NCBI GenBank assembly: GCA_023664345.1 | Contig: JAMPFQ010000002.1 | Span: 1 to 64,000, forward strand | Origin: Lachnospiraceae bacterium | GTDB taxonomy: Bacteria; Bacillota; Clostridia; Lachnospirales; Lachnospiraceae | Direction: 5' to 3' | Length of the DNA stretch: 64,000 bases | Shown: positions 18,935-27,114 of the stretch, in pieces | Position numbering within the stretch: the stretch's first letter is position 1 | Layout of the letters: the number at the start of each line of letters is the position of its first letter | The notes under the pieces: model-generated | What the model saw: only the letters and a program-made list of their open reading frames with translations | Databases searched by the model: none | Told to the model about the DNA's origin: nothing | Made by a program: the position numbers and the translations under genes

Positions 18935-18982
18935 TAAAAATGAGCAACTATCTTTTATAATATCATCCAAAACTCATTTTTA
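18935..18982. promoter_or_regulatory. 10-bp perfect inverted repeat in a divergent promoter region (possible operator)
   Basis: TAAAAATGAG (18935-18944) and CTCATTTTTA (18973-18982) are exact inverted copies with 28 nt between them, and they enclose a TATAAT (18956-18961). They sit in the 353-bp gap 18829-19181 between the SEC-C gene and the solute-binding lipoprotein gene, which are transcribed divergently. An operator or a weak hairpin are both possible. No other feature is evident in this gap. Confidence 0.35.
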
Positions 18983-19181
18983 CAACAACCTTCACAGTTC
19001 AATTATGGCTGTATTTTAACTGAAATGTGTTAAATGGGAAAAGCACAGTATCATAAATCATTCCGGATAAAGAGCCTTATCATCGGAATTTATAAAAAAA
19101 TCAGAAAAATGAAAGGATTCCGCTTTGTCAGACGTATTACTTAGAAAGGACAAAGTCAATCCGGCAAAAACGGAGGCATTT

Positions 19182-21488
19182 ATGCACATCAGACAGAAAA
19201 AACATTTTTTTAATAGAAGAAACAATACCCTTTCCCGGCACGTCATCCGGTGGGCGGCCTTATTCCCCGCCCTGTTCCTGGCCCTATCGCTGACCGGCTG
19301 CGCCCTGGGAGATTCCGGGGACGAGAATGACTCCCCCTATGTCTTCGAAACGCAGTTCTACTCCCCCGCAGGCGGCGTGGAGGATTTCACGGTATTTGAA
19401 AATTCTGTCTACTACAGTACGTTTGACGGCGAATTTTACCGGTGGACGCCGGGAGAGGAGGCTCAGAAACTGGATATAGAGCCTTTCCTGTCGGAAGTCG
19501 GCAACCCTGCTGACAGCCGTACCCTTCAGGCGGATCCCCAGGGGAATCTGTATGTATTTTATCGTGTGAAAGATAGCCAGTCCGCTTCTTCAGCCGAATA
19601 TCTGGTGAAGTATGACGCTGCCGGAAAGGAACTTGCCAGGGAGAGTGTCACCCTGCTCACCCGCCAGTTCATCCCCGGCGAGACCATGGTGGACGCGGAG
19701 GGGCGGCTCTATCTCCGGGGAATGAACAACATCCTGCTGTTTGACGGACTGTGCGGCTATCTGGGGGAGGCCAAATGTGCGGAAGAGGAAAACCCGGAAT
19801 GGCTTGCAGGGGATACAGAGGGACATGTGTACTGCAGTGTTCGGAATTTCCGGACAGACCAGGAATTTATTCGGGAAGTGGTCTATGGTGAAGGGGACGC
19901 CCCCATCACATTCTCAGGGGACATAAGCGACCGGTTCCAGGGCGGGAACTATCTGGCGGCTTATGGGGAAAACGGCTTCCTGACTTCCATGGACAATTCC
20001 CTCTACCTCTATGACACGGCGGCGGATACCCAGACAATTCTGCTGCAATGGGCAAACTGCGACATAGATCCCGATACCGTGCGGAGGGTTACCACACTGG
20101 CGAACGGGCGCATCCTTGTGTACCTGCAGGAGACCACGGACACCGGAGAACTGGCCCTGCTGACGGAAATCCCCAGGGAACAGGCTGCCCAAAAGGAAAC
20201 CATCACCTTGGGCATCCTGGAGGCGGGCAACAGCCATCTGCTGCGCTGTGTATCCCGGTTCAACAGAAATTCCCCGGACTATCGCATTGAGATCAGGGAA
20301 TATTATGATGTACTGCTGGATTCCGACCAGCCGGAGGCAGTGGAGGAAGCCCGCACTGCCCTGCATCTGGACATCGTCTCCGGCCGATGCCCGGACATCC
20401 TGGTGCTGGAATACGATGACCTGGAAACCTATGCCTCCAAGGGGCTTCTGGAGGATCTGGCCCCCTATCTGGAAGCCAATGATCAGTTGGAACTCTCGGA
20501 CAATGTGCTGGATTCCTATACGTTCGATGGAAAACTCTGCGCTCTTCCCGGCGCCCTGAAGATCAGGACCATCATAGGACGCTTAGGCGACCTGGGACAG
20601 CTGGGGGAGCAGGAGGGATGGACACTGGAGGAAATGGTGGATTTCATGGACAGCCATCCCGACCAGACTGTGTTCTCCGCGGATGCCGGGGAACTCCTTG
20701 CGTACTGCCTTACTTTCAACCAATCCCGTTTTGTGGATCAGGAAAGCCATACCTGTGACTTCACATCCGATGCCTTCATAAGCCTGCTGGAATTCTGCGG
20801 ACGCTTTGCGGGCAAACAGGCGGACGAGGGGAAAGCCGTCCTGAATCTGATGGGCAGGGAAGACGGCGCCCTGCTGCACGAGGTGGAACTTGTCCGCCCG
20901 GAGGACATTGCCCTGCTGATGCAGATCCTGCCAGTGGCGAAACTGAACGCCATTTCCTGTCTGGGATTCCCCGCCCTGGACGGACAGACGGGATGCCTGC
21001 TGGAGGATTGCGGCGGAACCTGCGCCATCTCCGCCAAGTCAGAATACAAGGAGGAGGCATGGACTTTCCTGGAAATGCTTCTGACAGGGTGGGACAGCCC
21101 ACCTGAAACCTTTTCCGCCCTTCTGTACACGCAGGGCTTCCCCACGGAACTGAATACCAGGGAACAGTACTTTGCAAAGGTTACGGAAGATCCTTACCTG
21201 CTGCAGGAAAACGGGGAGATTCTCATGAAATACGGAGAACCTGCCCGGGCCTTCGGACATTCCCTCGTCCAAAACGGCGTGCGGGTATACTTCTATGTAC
21301 CCCTCCCCGAGGAGACAGACCTTATATGCAGGCTGCTGGATTCCGCCACCACCGTCCGGGGAGGCCGCCAGATCCTCTCCATCGTCTCCCAGGAGGCGCC
21401 GGCCTACTTTAACGGCCAGAAGAGCGCGGCGGATGTGGCGGCGATCATCCAGAACCGGGTGTCGGTGTACCTGGAGGAGCAGGAGTGA
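19182..21488 (+). CDS. Extracellular solute-binding lipoprotein with N-terminal beta-propeller-like region
   Basis: 768-residue lipoprotein. The signal peptide ends in the lipobox LSLTGC, so Cys is lipidated and the protein is anchored outside the membrane. Residues ~45-340 are beta-rich, with repeated aromatic strands (FTVFENSVYYSTFDG, AEGRLYLRGMNNILL), like a propeller. From ITLGILEAGNSHLLRCVSRF onwards it resembles family-1 ABC solute-binding proteins. This two-part design is frequent in Lachnospiraceae sugar-binding proteins. No permease or ATPase gene is adjacent, so it is an orphan receptor. The ATG at 19182 has GGAGG six bases upstream. A TTG-started extension to 19125 lacks support. 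Confidence 0.8.
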   Translation: MHIRQKKHFFNRRNNTLSRHVIRWAALFPALFLALSLTGCALGDSGDENDSPYVFETQFYSPAGGVEDFTVFENSVYYSTFDGEFYRWTPGEEAQKLDIEPFLSEVGNPADSRTLQADPQGNLYVFYRVKDSQSASSAEYLVKYDAAGKELARESVTLLTRQFIPGETMVDAEGRLYLRGMNNILLFDGLCGYLGEAKCAEEENPEWLAGDTEGHVYCSVRNFRTDQEFIREVVYGEGDAPITFSGDISDRFQGGNYLAAYGENGFLTSMDNSLYLYDTAADTQTILLQWANCDIDPDTVRRVTTLANGRILVYLQETTDTGELALLTEIPREQAAQKETITLGILEAGNSHLLRCVSRFNRNSPDYRIEIREYYDVLLDSDQPEAVEEARTALHLDIVSGRCPDILVLEYDDLETYASKGLLEDLAPYLEANDQLELSDNVLDSYTFDGKLCALPGALKIRTIIGRLGDLGQLGEQEGWTLEEMVDFMDSHPDQTVFSADAGELLAYCLTFNQSRFVDQESHTCDFTSDAFISLLEFCGRFAGKQADEGKAVLNLMGREDGALLHEVELVRPEDIALLMQILPVAKLNAISCLGFPALDGQTGCLLEDCGGTCAISAKSEYKEEAWTFLEMLLTGWDSPPETFSALLYTQGFPTELNTREQYFAKVTEDPYLLQENGEILMKYGEPARAFGHSLVQNGVRVYFYVPLPEETDLICRLLDSATTVRGGRQILSIVSQEAPAYFNGQKSAADVAAIIQNRVSVYLEEQE

Positions 21489-21585
21489 TCTCCTGTCCCC
21501 CTGATGCCCCGCGAGCCTGCCACAGCTGCCGCGCTGCTCTTTCCACCTTTTTGCTCCGGCAGTCACGGAACAAAAACGGAATACG

Positions 21586-22062
21586 TTACGAAATCACTCC
21601 CGCCAGCTTCCCGATCCAGTACGCCAGCCCCAGCAGCCAGCTTGCAAAGATCCCGTACAGGATCACCGGCCCTGCGATGGTGAAGATCTTACACCCGATA
21701 CCAAAGACCTGTCCCTCCGTCTTGTACTCGATGGCGGGAGCCGCCACGCCGTTGGCAAAGCCGGTGATGGGCACCAAAGCCCCCGCGCCGCCCCACTTGA
21801 CGATCTTAGGGTAAATATTAAATCCCGTAAGGAGCACGGATGCCAATACCAGCAACAGGGAACACCAGCTTCCCGCGGTCTGTTTATCCAGCCCCCTATT
21901 GGCCGCGTAATTCAAGATCAACTGTCCGATGCAGCAGATGATGCCGCCGGTGACAAACGCCTTGACCATCTGCAGTCCCAGGTTATGGGTGGGCGTTACC
22001 TCTTTCACATATTTTTCGTATTCTTTCTGCTGCTGTTCCTTTTCCTGTATTGTCTCTGCCAT
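21586..22062 (-). CDS. spoVAC: Stage V sporulation protein AC
   Basis: 158-residue membrane protein with several hydrophobic segments (FVTGGIICCIGQLILNYAA, LLLVLASVLLTGFNIYP, FTIAGPVILYGIFASWLLGL) and the conserved GAGALVPITGFANGVAAPAIEYKTEG-type block of SpoVAC. SpoVAC is an inner-membrane, mechanosensitive component of the SpoVA channel that moves dipicolinic acid into the forespore and out during germination. AGGAGG lies five bases before the ATG. Normally spoVAD and spoVAE follow it. Here the next gene downstream is the convergent lipoprotein gene, so spoVAC stands alone, with spoVAA/AB about 4.3 kb upstream beyond an inserted exporter. Confidence 0.92.
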   Translation of the reverse strand: MAETIQEKEQQQKEYEKYVKEVTPTHNLGLQMVKAFVTGGIICCIGQLILNYAANRGLDKQTAGSWCSLLLVLASVLLTGFNIYPKIVKWGGAGALVPITGFANGVAAPAIEYKTEGQVFGIGCKIFTIAGPVILYGIFASWLLGLAYWIGKLAGVIS

Positions 22063-22166
22063 ATCTGACCTCCTGTCCCGGTTCTGCTTCTCACTTTTCG
22101 TTCCGAAACCCTTTTATATTTTCAACTGATGCATTGTAACAGTTCTGACAGCCCCTCCCGCGAAGT

Positions 22167-22231
22167 CAAAATTGCGTTTCTATGCAATTTTGCGAGACCC
22201 TGCATTTCCCTCAGTATTCGCAGAAATACTG
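22167..22231. other. Two hairpins in the spoVAC / ABC exporter divergent region
   Basis: CAAAATTGC (22167-22175) pairs perfectly with GCAATTTTG (22184-22192), and CAGTATT pairs with AATACTG (about 22212-22231). Neither has a clear T-tract. They may be protein-binding palindromes or remnants of the structured repeats common in this genome. Confidence 0.4.
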
Positions 22232-22271
22232 TTTTTATGCGTTCCTACAACATCAAACCACAAAAAATCTG

Positions 22272-22300
22272 TTGAACCTGAAAATCCAATCTGTTATAAT
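22272..22300 (+). promoter_or_regulatory. Probable sigma-A promoter of the ABC exporter operon
   Basis: TTGAAC (22272-22277) and TATAAT (22295-22300) are 17 nt apart. Transcription would begin near 22307, giving a leader of about 140 nt that contains the intrinsic terminator at 22353. Confidence 0.65.
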
Positions 22301-22352
22301 ATGCACAGGACGCGACCGTTTACAAACGTGCACTATTGACGCACGCATAAAT

Positions 22353-22384
22353 GTGCAAACCTTTTATTAGGTTTGCACTTTTTT
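22353..22384 (+). terminator. Leader terminator (putative attenuator) upstream of the ABC exporter genes
   Basis: A perfect 9-bp stem GTGCAAACC/GGTTTGCAC (22353-22361 with 22370-22378), loop TTTTATTA, then six T residues. It lies between the promoter at 22272-22300 and the start codon at 22447, so transcription must pass it to reach the exporter. Conditional termination is the natural reading, as known for several antibiotic-responsive ABC exporter leaders in Firmicutes. A competing antiterminator helix was not found with certainty; CGTGC/GCACG (about 22328-22346) is one candidate alternative hairpin. Confidence 0.75.
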
Positions 22385-22446
22385 CAAGTTATTGACTCCT
22401 GCGGGAGTTAAACAGACCGATCATTTTACGACCTAAGGGAGGGCAC

Positions 22447-24171
22447 ATGGGAAAATATCTCAAAAAATATTGGTTCTTCGCATTTCTGGCTCCCATCTTT
22501 ATGATGGGGGAGGTGCTTATGGATCTGCTCCAGCCAAGGCTTATGAGCATCATCGTGGATGAGGGCGTGCTGGGGTTGTCCAACAACAATGTGGGCAACC
22601 TTTCGCTGGTTCTGTCCACGGGACTGAAAATGATCGGCTTTGTGGTGCTGGGCGGTTTCTTCGGCGTTATGTCGGGGGTTTTCGCCAACCTGTGCAGCCA
22701 GAATTTTGGAAATGACATCCGAAAGGACGCTTTTGGCCAGATCATGAGCCTGTCCTTCGAACAGACCGACCGGTTCACCACCGGCTCGCTGATCACCCGC
22801 GTCACCAACGATATCACACAGCTGCAGAATCTGGTGATGCAGTGCATCCGAGGCTTTGTCCGCACCTTTATGCTCTTTGCGGGCGGAATCGTGAGTCTGC
22901 TGCTTTTGGACTTAAGCTTCGGCGTGGTGGTGGCCTGCGGGCTGCCCTTAGTGGTCTTGTGCGCCGCCTTTTTCCTGTCAAAGGCAAACCCCAGGTTTTA
23001 CATATTGCAGGATAAGCTGGATAGGGTAAATAATGTGATGCAGGAAAATGTCTCCGGCTCCCGGGTGGTAAAGGCCTACGTCCGTGAAGAACATGAAAAG
23101 AACCGCTTTGAGACCGCAAACGGGGATCTGGTGGGGACGCAGCTTGATATCCTGCTGCTGTTCTCCTATATGACCCCTATCATGAACATCATATTGAATG
23201 TTTCCATCGTAGCCATTATCAAAGTGGGCTCCATCCAGGTGGCCGCAGGAGGAACCACACCCGGAAACGTGATGGCGGCAATTACTTATATCTCCCAGAT
23301 CCTGAATGCCGTCATGCGGGCTGCCATGATCTTCCAGACCGTGTCAAGGGGCGTTGCCTCGGGCAGGCGCGTGAACGAGATCTTGGACTGCGACCCGGCT
23401 ATCCGGGACGGCTCTTTCACCGGAGACACTGCCTGCAGGGGACAGATTGAATTTCGGAACGTATCATTCTCCTATCCCGGCATGGGGGACCGCAAGATTC
23501 TGGACAATATCTCCTTTACCGTCCGCCCCGGCGAAACCTTTGCCATCCTTGGCTCCACCGGCTGCGGCAAATCCAGCATGGTAAACCTGATCCCCAGGTT
23601 CTATGACCCTGTGGAGGGGCAGGTGCTTGTGGACGGTGTGGATGTGAAAGATTACCCCTTAAAGGAACTTCGGGGACGGATCGCCGTTTCCCTGCAGAAA
23701 AGCGAGATTTTCTCCACCACCATCGGCGGCAACATCCGCTGGGGGAATCCGGACGCTTCCATGGAACAATTGAACCATGCCGCAGAGACCGCCCAGGCCA
23801 TGGAGTTTATCCGTACGAAAGCGGAGGGCATGGATACTCCGGTCACTCAGGGCGGAACCAGCCTTTCCGGCGGCCAGAAGCAGCGTCTTGCCATCAGCCG
23901 GGCGGTGTTGAAAGACGCTGAGATCCTGATCTTTGACGATACCACCAGCGCCCTGGACCTGAAAACGGAGGCAAAGCTTTATGCCGCCCTGAAGCGGGAG
24001 TACCCCCACACCACCAAGATCATCATTGCGCAGCGCATCGCCTCGGTCAAGGACGCCGACCGCATCGCCATACTGGAAAACGGCAAGATCGCGGCTCTGG
24101 GCACGCACGCCCAGCTGCTGGCGGAGAGCGAGATCTATCAGGATATCTATCACTCGCAGGCTAAAGCCTGA
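22447..24171 (+). CDS. ABC exporter half-transporter, degenerate-site subunit
   Basis: 574-residue type IV ABC exporter half: six N-terminal membrane helices (about residues 10-300) and a C-terminal ATPase with Walker A GSTGCGKSS, signature LSGGQKQR and Walker B ILIFDDTTSALD. The catalytic glutamate after Walker B is Asp, as in the subunit that forms the non-hydrolysing site of heterodimeric exporters (TM287/288, BmrCD type). The next gene encodes a half with a normal glutamate, so they most likely assemble as a heterodimer exporting drugs, lipids or peptides. GGGAGG lies just before the ATG. The gene has its own promoter and leader terminator. Confidence 0.9.
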   Translation: MGKYLKKYWFFAFLAPIFMMGEVLMDLLQPRLMSIIVDEGVLGLSNNNVGNLSLVLSTGLKMIGFVVLGGFFGVMSGVFANLCSQNFGNDIRKDAFGQIMSLSFEQTDRFTTGSLITRVTNDITQLQNLVMQCIRGFVRTFMLFAGGIVSLLLLDLSFGVVVACGLPLVVLCAAFFLSKANPRFYILQDKLDRVNNVMQENVSGSRVVKAYVREEHEKNRFETANGDLVGTQLDILLLFSYMTPIMNIILNVSIVAIIKVGSIQVAAGGTTPGNVMAAITYISQILNAVMRAAMIFQTVSRGVASGRRVNEILDCDPAIRDGSFTGDTACRGQIEFRNVSFSYPGMGDRKILDNISFTVRPGETFAILGSTGCGKSSMVNLIPRFYDPVEGQVLVDGVDVKDYPLKELRGRIAVSLQKSEIFSTTIGGNIRWGNPDASMEQLNHAAETAQAMEFIRTKAEGMDTPVTQGGTSLSGGQKQRLAISRAVLKDAEILIFDDTTSALDLKTEAKLYAALKREYPHTTKIIIAQRIASVKDADRIAILENGKIAALGTHAQLLAESEIYQDIYHSQAKA

Positions 24172-24173
24172 AA

Positions 24174-24220
24174 AGGCGAAAAGTTTCGCCTCGAAGAATC
24201 GCAAGGGCGGCGATTCTTCC
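24174..24220 (+). repeat. Two hairpins directly after the first ABC gene
   Basis: GGCGAAA/TTTCGCC and a 10-bp stem GAAGAATCGC/GCGATTCTTC follow the stop codon of the first half-transporter. There is no T-tract, so they are more likely mRNA-stabilising or processing structures than a terminator. The second gene starts 330 nt further on. Confidence 0.55.
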
Positions 24221-24240
24221 TGTAGATGGAAATTCTTTCC

Positions 24241-24541
24241 CCGCCAAGGGCATTGCAGTGAAGAGACGGAACAAGCTGCCGTAAACGGCCACTGGATAAA
24301 ACAGTCTCGGAACGAAAATGCCCGGAAGAAAATTTCAGCTGCGACCTTTGCAGATGAAATTTTCTTCCCCGCCAAGGGCATTGCAGTGAAGAGACGGAAC
24401 AAGCTGCCGTAAACGGCCACTGGATAAAACAGTCTCGGAACGAAAATGCCCGGAAGAAAATTTCAGCTGCGACCTTTGCAGATGAAATTTTCTTCCCCGC
24501 CAAGGGCATTGCAGTGAAGAGACGGAACTGGAATAGGAGAA
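24241..24541 (+). repeat. R1 palindromic repeat, 128-bp tandem array between the ABC genes
   Basis: The unit recurs with exact 128-bp spacing: GAGAC ends fall at 24263-24267, 24391-24395 and 24519-24523. Two full copies (24302-24395 and 24430-24523) follow a partial one. Each full copy is a nested palindrome: GTCTC/GAGAC outside, AATGCCC/GGGCATT inside, and a central ~15-bp stem (GAAAATTTCAGCTGC with GCAGATGAAATTTTC). Copies are joined by a small hairpin, GCTGCCGTAAACGGC. The last copy runs into GACGGAACTGGAATAGGAG, whose AGGAG is the ribosome binding site of the second ABC gene. Relatives lie at 31.6, 49.3, 50.4 and 54.9 kb. Confidence 0.9.
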
Positions 24542-24548
24542 AAACAAA

Positions 24549-26369
24549 TTGGCTGAAACAAGAGAACAACCCAACTTAAATAATTATAAGATTCCCGGCG
24601 CCAGGGGGCCAAGGAACCGGAACGCCGTGGAAAAGGCCAGCGACAGGAAAGGCACCCTGCGCAAACTGATCCGCTATTTTTCCACGGAGAAAAAACGGAT
24701 TGCCGTGCTTCTTGCCTGCGTGGTAGCAACCGTTATCACTTCCGTCTACGCTCCCAGACTGCAGAGCCAAGCCATCGACAGCATCACAGAGAGGCGTTAT
24801 GGCGACCTGAACTTCTATCTGACGATGATGCTGGCGTTTTACGGCTTCCAGAGCCTCTTGACACTGTTCCAGGGGCGTTTCAGCGCCCTGCTCAGCCAGA
24901 GCATTGTAAAACGGATGCGGAACGACCTCTTTGACAAGATCGTAAACCTGCCCATCCGCTACCTGGACAGCCATCCCCACGGCGACATCATGAGCCGCAT
25001 GACCAACGATATTGAAAATGTTTCCGCCACCATTTCCCAGTCTCTGAGTTCCCTGGTGTCGGGATTCCTGACCATCCTGGGCACGGTGGCGATGATGCTC
25101 TACCTCTGCCCCAGCCTGGCGTTTTTGTCCTGCGCCACGGTGATCCTCACTGTCACCGCTACCAAATTCCTGTCCACCGCCATGCGCAGATTTTACCGCA
25201 GGCGGCAGGTGCTTTTGGGCAGCCTGAACAGCACTGTGGAGGAGATGGTCACAGGCTATAAGACCGTTGTGGCATACAGCAGAGAGGATGCCGTACTGGA
25301 GGATTTCTCCAAAACCTCCGACGAACTGACCAAGGTGGGCATCATGGCGGAGATCCTGGGCGGTTCCATGGGCCCGGTGATGAATGTCATCAACAACATC
25401 AGCTTCGTCATCATTGCGGCATTCGGCGGATATTTTGCCATCAACGGCACCATCACCATCGGCGTCATTTCCGCTTTCATCATTTACGCCAAACAGTTTG
25501 GACGTCCCATCGATGAACTGGCGCAGATCTACGGCCAGATCCAGACCGCCATCGCCGGGGCGGAGCGCGTCTTTGCCATCATGGAACAGCCCTCCGAGGA
25601 TAAATCCGGCGAGCGCAGCATGGATTCCTCCAAAGGAGTCATTACTTTCCGGAATGTGAACTTTTCTTATGTAGAGGGAAAACGCGTGTTAAAGGACTTT
25701 GACCTGCAGGTTTCCGCCGGACAGAAGGTGGCCCTGGTGGGTTCCACGGGAAGCGGCAAGACCACCGTGGTCAATCTGCTCATGCGCTTCTATGATGTGG
25801 ACGGCGGTGAGATCTTGATAGACGGCGTGAACATCCGCAACATTGATTGTGACAATCTGCGGCGCAACACTGCCATCGTATTGCAGGACACGGTGCTGTT
25901 TGCGGATACCATCGAACGCAATCTGAAATACGCGAATGACCACATCACCGATAAGGAAATGGAGCAGGCGGCCAGGCTGTGCCACTGCCATAACATGATC
26001 GCAGGCATGCCGGAGGGCTATCAGACCTTGCTCTCCCAGTCCGGTCACAACCTGTCCCAGGGACAGCGCCAGCTTTTATCCATTGCCAGGGCCTTTCTGG
26101 CAAAGCCCAAGATCCTGATCCTGGATGAAGCCACCTCCAACGTGGACACCAGAACGGAGAAGCATATCCAGGACGCCATGGTCCGACTGATGGAGAACCG
26201 CACCAGCCTCATCATCGCCCACCGTCTCTCCACCATACAGGATGCGGACCGCATCGTGGTCATGGATCAGGGACGGATCGTGGAGACGGGAAACCACGAA
26301 CAGCTGCTGGAACAGAAAGGCAGGTATTACGAACTGTACATGACACAGTTTGCGGGACAGGCGACCTGA
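24549..26369 (+). CDS. ABC exporter half-transporter, catalytic-site subunit
   Basis: 606-residue partner of the upstream half-transporter. A basic cytoplasmic N-terminus precedes six membrane helices (about residues 50-340). The ATPase has Walker A GSTGSGKTT, signature LSQGQRQL, Walker B ILILDEATSNVD with the catalytic Glu, and the switch His in IIAHRLSTIQ. It provides the competent ATP site of the heterodimer. Translation starts at TTG (24549), nine bases after AGGAG, which is the edge of the R1 repeat. The gene ends three bases before the convergent spoVAA stop, with no terminator visible between them. Confidence 0.9.
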   Translation: MAETREQPNLNNYKIPGARGPRNRNAVEKASDRKGTLRKLIRYFSTEKKRIAVLLACVVATVITSVYAPRLQSQAIDSITERRYGDLNFYLTMMLAFYGFQSLLTLFQGRFSALLSQSIVKRMRNDLFDKIVNLPIRYLDSHPHGDIMSRMTNDIENVSATISQSLSSLVSGFLTILGTVAMMLYLCPSLAFLSCATVILTVTATKFLSTAMRRFYRRRQVLLGSLNSTVEEMVTGYKTVVAYSREDAVLEDFSKTSDELTKVGIMAEILGGSMGPVMNVINNISFVIIAAFGGYFAINGTITIGVISAFIIYAKQFGRPIDELAQIYGQIQTAIAGAERVFAIMEQPSEDKSGERSMDSSKGVITFRNVNFSYVEGKRVLKDFDLQVSAGQKVALVGSTGSGKTTVVNLLMRFYDVDGGEILIDGVNIRNIDCDNLRRNTAIVLQDTVLFADTIERNLKYANDHITDKEMEQAARLCHCHNMIAGMPEGYQTLLSQSGHNLSQGQRQLLSIARAFLAKPKILILDEATSNVDTRTEKHIQDAMVRLMENRTSLIIAHRLSTIQDADRIVVMDQGRIVETGNHEQLLEQKGRYYELYMTQFAGQAT

Positions 26370-26372
26370 AAG

Positions 26373-26999
26373 TCAGGCTTCTTCCTCTTTCCCTTCTCTT
26401 CCCGCGGTGGCGATCAGAGCCTTATCCACATCCTCCTCATAGTTGCGCATGGCAACCTCGATGGGCGTGGGATCCTTGGTGAGGCGTCTGCCGCCGATAT
26501 GGTTAAAAAAGACGATGATGCCCGCCGCCAGCCCCAGGGAATAGGACACCTCCAGGGTGTTCAGACCCTGCGGCTCCCTGTTCATGACCATCCTGTACAC
26601 TTCCGTGAACACGTCATTGATGCCCACGTCATTGTGGTACGCCATAATGGTAAAGGCCGTTCCAAAGAAGCTGATCAGGCACACCAGCGCCGCTTTCAGC
26701 CACTGCCTCCAGCCCTTATGCCTGTCCACGCTGACCCATTCCACCAGCACGTCCGGCTCTCCCACGATCTGCACCGTCACATTGGGACAGGTCTCCTCCA
26801 TCAGTTCCACCAGCTTCAGGGCGCTGATCACGCAGCGCTTTGCATCCTGCTTTCCGAAATGATGGGCTTTCAACGCTTTCAGCTTTGCCGCTGTCACATT
26901 GTCGGCACACCGCAGTTCCCCCAGGTCGGATACAAACACATCCTCCGACTGCACTTCCACATTCCTGTCGCACTTTAAATAAACCGTCACATTTGACAT
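26373..26999 (-). CDS. spoVAA: Stage V sporulation protein AA
   Basis: 208-residue protein with a soluble N-terminal domain (about residues 1-95, ending PNVTVQIVGEPDVLVEW) and two C-terminal membrane helices (ALVCLISFFGTAFTIMAY, YSLGLAAGIIVFFNHIGG). This matches SpoVAA, an accessory component of the forespore SpoVA dipicolinate transport machinery. GAGG lies seven bases upstream of the ATG. In Bacillus subtilis spoVAA precedes spoVAB; here it follows spoVAB with a 115-bp gap. Downstream the operon is cut by the oppositely oriented ABC exporter. Confidence 0.88.
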   Translation of the reverse strand: MSNVTVYLKCDRNVEVQSEDVFVSDLGELRCADNVTAAKLKALKAHHFGKQDAKRCVISALKLVELMEETCPNVTVQIVGEPDVLVEWVSVDRHKGWRQWLKAALVCLISFFGTAFTIMAYHNDVGINDVFTEVYRMVMNREPQGLNTLEVSYSLGLAAGIIVFFNHIGGRRLTKDPTPIEVAMRNYEEDVDKALIATAGREGKEEEA

Positions 27000-27114
27000 C
27001 CAAGTACCTCTCTCATCTGATCCGCAAGACTACCGGAAACCGGCAAACCGCTTTTGCTTCGGCACTCCATACCATTGAACAGCAGCATAAGATCATGCCG
27101 ATCGTCAGCGGCGC

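Noticed and set aside
18923..18961. Apparent promoter TTGACA with TATAAT on the plus strand
   Set aside because: The hexamers are 27 nt apart, far from the 16-18 nt needed. The TATAAT is kept only as part of the inverted-repeat note.
22301..22339. 12-codon upstream frame (MHRTRPFTNVHY) in the ABC exporter leader, as a possible leader peptide
   Set aside because: Its ATG lies at the end of the -10 box, upstream of the expected transcription start, and has no ribosome binding site.
24241..24541. CRISPR array or coding repeat between the ABC genes
   Set aside because: The period is 128 bp with conserved, not variable, sequence between repeat ends, and open frames across it are just the palindrome read in different frames.
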